Below are positions 6,318 to 8,355 of a stretch of 8,355 nucleotides of DNA, in pieces. Source of the DNA: Lachnospiraceae bacterium UBA1718 (GTDB taxonomy: Bacteria > Bacillota > Clostridia > Lachnospirales > Lachnospiraceae); assembly GCA_002317245.1 (NCBI GenBank), contig DCIU01000018.1, positions 2,998 to 11,352 on the forward strand, in the 5' to 3' direction. Both the position numbers and the translations under genes were made by a program. Each line of letters starts with the position of its first letter. Positions within the stretch are counted from its first letter, which is position 1. The notes beneath the pieces are model-generated. The model was not told the DNA's origin. It saw only the letters and a list, made by a program, of their open reading frames with translations, and did no database searches.

Positions 6318-7112
6318 ATGCCAAGAAAGTCGCGAATTATCAGTTCGACAGGCATATATCACGTCATACTTCGTTCTGTGAATCAGCAAATAATTTTCGA
6401 AGAGGAAGCTGATTATCAAAAATTTCTTTACATATTATCAGACTGTAAAAGTAAATATGATGTAGATGTATATGCCTATTGTCTAATGGATAATCACATT
6501 CATTTATTAGTTAATGCCTCAGAAAATAATCTACCTACTTTTTTTAGAAGTTTGGGTTCATTATTTGTGCGCTGGTACAATGGCAAATATGATCGCTATG
6601 GTCATTTGTTCCAGGAACGATACTATAGCAGACCTGTTGAGGACGAGCGGTATTATCTAAACACACTTATTTATATTCATAATAATCCGGTTGCTGCGGG
6701 AATTTGTCGCTTCCCTTCTGAGTATTATTGGAGCAGCTATAATATATATTATGGTAAAAAAAGTGAATTAGTTGATTGCAGTTTTTCATGGAAAGTTGCT
6801 GGTTCAAAGGAAGCCTTATTAGACTATTTTGCTAAGAACTCTAATAATTCTGAGATAGATAACTCGCCCGAAAAATATGATTGTTTAGATCAGCGCCACT
6901 ACACCACTGACGAAATCGCATTGGAAAAATATAAAAGACTTACTGGGTTGCCTACTACATTTGACATATATAGCTTGTCCCGCAGTGAGAGGAATCGCAT
7001 AATTCGATTGTTAAAAAATAATGGATTAACACGAAATCAAATATCGCGATTACTTGGAGTCTCAATATCCACCATTCAGAGAATATGCAAAAATTTCTCC
7101 GATAAAGAATAG
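6318..7112 (+). CDS. REP-associated tyrosine transposase (RAYT, Y1/HUH family)
   Basis: This 264-residue protein is related to the IS200/IS605 single-strand transposases. The N-terminal catalytic domain (about 5-145) shows the HUH metal motif in NHIHLLV (H60, H62) and the tyrosine helix YLNTLIYIHNNPV. By alignment of the NP motif with E. coli RAYT, Y119 is the likely nucleophile. The family nicks and joins single-stranded REP hairpins. A C-terminal extension (about 220-260) ends in a helix-turn-helix, LTRNQISRLLGVSISTIQR, which could aid repeat recognition. ATG 6318 has AAGGAG five bases upstream. The gene looks intact, with no frameshift and all key residues present. It is visibly richer in A/T and in ATA, AAT and TTA codons than the permease and kinase genes, consistent with a separate origin. 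The same repeat family flanks it on both sides. Confidence 0.93.
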   Translation: MPRKSRIISSTGIYHVILRSVNQQIIFEEEADYQKFLYILSDCKSKYDVDVYAYCLMDNHIHLLVNASENNLPTFFRSLGSLFVRWYNGKYDRYGHLFQERYYSRPVEDERYYLNTLIYIHNNPVAAGICRFPSEYYWSSYNIYYGKKSELVDCSFSWKVAGSKEALLDYFAKNSNNSEIDNSPEKYDCLDQRHYTTDEIALEKYKRLTGLPTTFDIYSLSRSERNRIIRLLKNNGLTRNQISRLLGVSISTIQRICKNFSDKE

Positions 7113-7160
7113 GATATATTAATCACTTCTCATAATAATCAACTACAATACTGCAATTAT

Positions 7161-7205
7161 AAAAAGAGCTCTTTCAGTGATACATGTATCAAGAAAGGGC
7201 TCTTT
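7161..7205. terminator. hairpin terminator, best on the minus strand
   Basis: Arms 7163-7175 and 7193-7205 pair over 13 positions with one G-U. The loop contains TGATACATGTATCA (7178-7191), itself a perfect 14-bp palindrome, so the hairpin can extend almost to closure. On the minus strand the stem ends in TTTTT (7165-7161), a good terminator for the DUF1667 operon about 140 bases upstream. On the plus strand it lies about 50 bases after the transposase stop and has only the weak tail CTCTTTG. Confidence 0.7.
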
Positions 7206-7273
7206 GTACTACTTCATATTTTGGCGCTGAACAACAAACCGCTAGTGATATAGTTCCGTGTCATAGAGAAAAA

Positions 7274-7302
7274 TGACACTCTGACCCCGTCCCCTAGGGT
7301 CA
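7274..7302 (+). repeat. 29-bp REP-like unit, copy 4
   Basis: It reads TGACACTCTGACCCC then GTCCCCTAGGGTCA. It differs from the reverse complement of copy 3 by one base (T for C in the loop, TAGGG). Read on the minus strand it ends in TTTTTCTC, so it can act as a second terminator-like hairpin behind copy 5. Confidence 0.85.
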
Positions 7303-7312
7303 CTGAGAAAAA

Positions 7313-7341
7313 TGACACTTTGACCCCGTCCCCCAGGGTCA
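7313..7341 (+). repeat. 29-bp REP-like unit, copy 5
   Basis: It reads TGACACTTTGACCCC then GTCCCCCAGGGTCA, one base different from the reverse complement of copy 3 (TTTG for TCTG). On the minus strand it starts three bases after the DUF1667 stop codon, in frame with it (TAA TGA TGA CCC), and runs into TTTTT. Confidence 0.85.
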
Positions 7342-7344
7342 TCA

Positions 7345-7707
7345 TTATTTCACATTTGCAGTTGCGACGAGGTCGATGCCGGTGCCGGCAATGTCGGCAA
7401 GTACGAGGTCTCCGATGGCGACTGGGGCGTCGAGGACTATGTCCTTCATGGCGTCGGCGACAGCGAAGATCTTGTCCTTAGGAATTGCTTCCTTGGTCTT
7501 AACTGATACTACTGCCTGCTCGCCACCCTTAACACGAACGCTGGAAGTAACCACGCGCACGGGATTAGTCACTTCGTTGCGGGCATAGATCTCACCGCGA
7601 TTACAGGTATTGCCTGTAACAGAGATTATCTCGCTACCCTCCATCTCTACCTTAATGGCACAGCCCAGAGGACAATTGATACATGTAAGTTCTCTAATTT
7701 GGCTCAT
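7345..7707 (-). CDS. DUF1667 protein, four-cysteine accessory of an FAD dehydrogenase
   Basis: This 120-residue protein belongs to the DUF1667 family, normally encoded next to an FAD/NAD oxidoreductase and a GlpA-type glycerol-3-phosphate dehydrogenase. The N-terminus shows CINCPLGC (Cys 9, 12 and 16) and then TGNTCNRG with a fourth cysteine. This spacing resembles the Fe4S4 site at the start of molybdopterin oxidoreductases and suggests an iron-sulfur electron carrier, although no redox role is proven here. It has no membrane segment. Start: ATG 7707 lies eight bases from a GGAGG site. A GTG codon directly before it (7710) is also possible and would abut the upstream stop. The gene is four bases from the oxidoreductase, so translation is probably coupled. 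It is the last gene of the operon; its stop TAA is followed in frame by TGA and by the TGA of REP copy 5. Confidence 0.85.
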   Translation of the reverse strand: MSQIRELTCINCPLGCAIKVEMEGSEIISVTGNTCNRGEIYARNEVTNPVRVVTSSVRVKGGEQAVVSVKTKEAIPKDKIFAVADAMKDIVLDAPVAIGDLVLADIAGTGIDLVATANVK

Positions 7708-7710
7708 CAC

Positions 7711-8355
7711 TTAGTCCTCCTCAATCTTTACAACAATCTGGTCAATGCTCTTACCTTCAAGCATCTTCTTGGTTAACATAAGTGTCTCCATCTCGCCCGG
7801 AGCGATAACCGTCTTCTTCTTATGGACAATCCTCTCATCGCCAATATACATACTGATATAGCTGTCATGATATACATTACCAACGCGGAATCTAATTGGA
7901 AGCATGTCCTGCATAGTGTCCGGATTAACCTTCATAGGAACTGTATATCTTACGCCGGCTTCAGCCTTAATCTCAATCGGTTTACATAAGTCAGACACGC
8001 CAGCGCCCGAGCCATCCCCCGAGCCCACACCACTCTTCAGATAAGCCGCTGCACACTGGCCAGCCATCTTGGCTTCCTCGGATACGTAGTCAACCAGGTC
8101 ATGCACATGTAATACATTACCACAGGCAAAAACGCCGTCCATTGAGGTCTCTAACCTTCCGTCAACCTTAGGACCATTGGTAATGGTGCTCATATCTATA
8201 TCAAGCTTACGTGTAAGCTCATTCTCTGGAATAAGTCCAACAGAGAGAAGCAGTGTATCACAGGAGATGTACTCTTCTGTTCCAGCAATTGGCTTCCTGT
8301 CAGGACCAACCTCAGCTACAGTTACTCCCTCAAGTCTCTTGGTTCCATGAATCTT
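7711..8355 (-). CDS. FAD-dependent NAD(P)-type oxidoreductase, C-terminal half
   Basis: The frame is open from the window edge, giving 214 residues of the C-terminal part; the start and the N-terminal FAD-binding motif lie outside. Visible marks are CDTLLLSVGLIPENEL, typical of the end of the NAD-binding region, and DGVFACGNVLHVHDLVDYVSEEA, the second FAD-contact segment of pyridine nucleotide-disulfide-type flavoproteins. A Gly/Ser-rich stretch (GVGSGDGSGAGVS) links this core to a C-terminal beta-rich tail. The methionine at 8193 is internal and not a start. Together with the DUF1667 gene four bases downstream, this matches the second and third genes of the glycerol-3-phosphate dehydrogenase clusters of Clostridia and Thermotoga, in which GlpA would be upstream. 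That pathway assignment is inferred because glpA is not in the window. Confidence 0.85.
   Translation of the reverse strand, partial: KIHGTKRLEGVTVAEVGPDRKPIAGTEEYISCDTLLLSVGLIPENELTRKLDIDMSTITNGPKVDGRLETSMDGVFACGNVLHVHDLVDYVSEEAKMAGQCAAAYLKSGVGSGDGSGAGVSDLCKPIEIKAEAGVRYTVPMKVNPDTMQDMLPIRFRVGNVYHDSYISMYIGDERIVHKKKTVIAPGEMETLMLTKKMLEGKSIDQIVVKIEED

Larger units (their letters stand above)
6201..7302 (+). mobile_element. REP-RAYT-inverted REP unit (candidate mobile or domesticated element)
   Basis: A Y1 transposase gene with its own promoter is bracketed by inverted copies of the same 29-bp repeat (6201-6229 and 7274-7302, one mismatch). This is the classic arrangement of REP-associated tyrosine transposases. 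The right boundary could be 7341 if the second tandem copy is included. No target-site duplication is expected for this transposase class. Whether the unit moves as a whole or only mobilises its repeats is unknown. Confidence 0.6.
7266..7343 (+). repeat. 39-bp tandem duplication containing REP copies 4 and 5
   Basis: Bases 7266-7304 and 7305-7343 are consecutive 39-bp units, each beginning GAGAAAAATGACACT and holding one 29-bp repeat. They differ by two single-base changes in the repeat and by the last two bases. The shared GAGAAAAA lead-in shows that a segment larger than the 29-mer was duplicated. Confidence 0.75.

Noticed and set aside
6234..6419. 61-codon minus-strand open frame over the transposase leader
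   Set aside because: It overlaps the predicted promoter and the start of the RAYT gene on the other strand, with no recognisable protein features.
6201..7341. Classical insertion sequence with terminal inverted repeats and a DDE transposase
   Set aside because: The protein has HUH and tyrosine motifs, not DDE, and the repeats are REP hairpins also found apart from the gene; no target duplication is visible.
7266..7343. Possible CRISPR array
   Set aside because: There are only two tandem units, the whole 39 bp is repeated including the would-be spacer, and the same 29-mer occurs singly elsewhere in both orientations. There are no cas genes.
7376..7588. 70-codon plus-strand open frame
   Set aside because: It is a shadow of the DUF1667 gene; the minus-strand frame carries the conserved cysteine motif.

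Overview
The window looks like chromosomal DNA of an anaerobic Firmicute, most probably a Lachnospiraceae-type Clostridium relative. The evidence is AGGAGG-type ribosome binding sites, moderately AT-rich coding DNA, a CdaR/GntP/glycerate 2-kinase cluster, and an FAD oxidoreductase/DUF1667 pair of the kind that accompanies clostridial glycerol-3-phosphate dehydrogenase. The family-level assignment is an inference, and no species is claimed.

Left part (1-3943): a cdaR-type regulator on the minus strand, cut by the window edge, diverges from a GntP-family permease and a MOFRL-type (class II) glycerate 2-kinase that form a two-gene operon. The likely logic is uptake of glycerate, its phosphorylation to 2-phosphoglycerate, and control by the CdaR-type sensor. 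The operon ends in a very long hairpin built from two inverted copies of a GC-rich 29-bp repeat. Middle part (3964-6203): an MFS permease on the minus strand diverges from an AraC-family cupin regulator. A 15-bp direct repeat with 21-bp periodicity abuts the predicted permease promoter, as expected of an AraC-type activator site.

Right part (6201-7343): a REP-associated tyrosine transposase (RAYT; Y1/HUH family) has its own strong promoter. It is flanked by inverted copies of the same 29-bp repeat: one unit at the 3' end of the araC-type gene and two tandem units downstream. The final part (7345-8355, minus strand) holds the end of an operon: an FAD-dependent oxidoreductase (5' part off the window) and a four-cysteine DUF1667 protein, probably accessory subunits of a glycerol-3-phosphate dehydrogenase system.

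The most notable feature is the repeat/RAYT system. Five repeat units occur in 3.5 kb and all sit at gene 3' ends. At each of the three stop codons next to a unit, the unit's outer TGA is in frame with the upstream gene, and the unit facing the direction of transcription ends in a T-tract. This suggests a REP family whose insertions are retained as stop/terminator modules.
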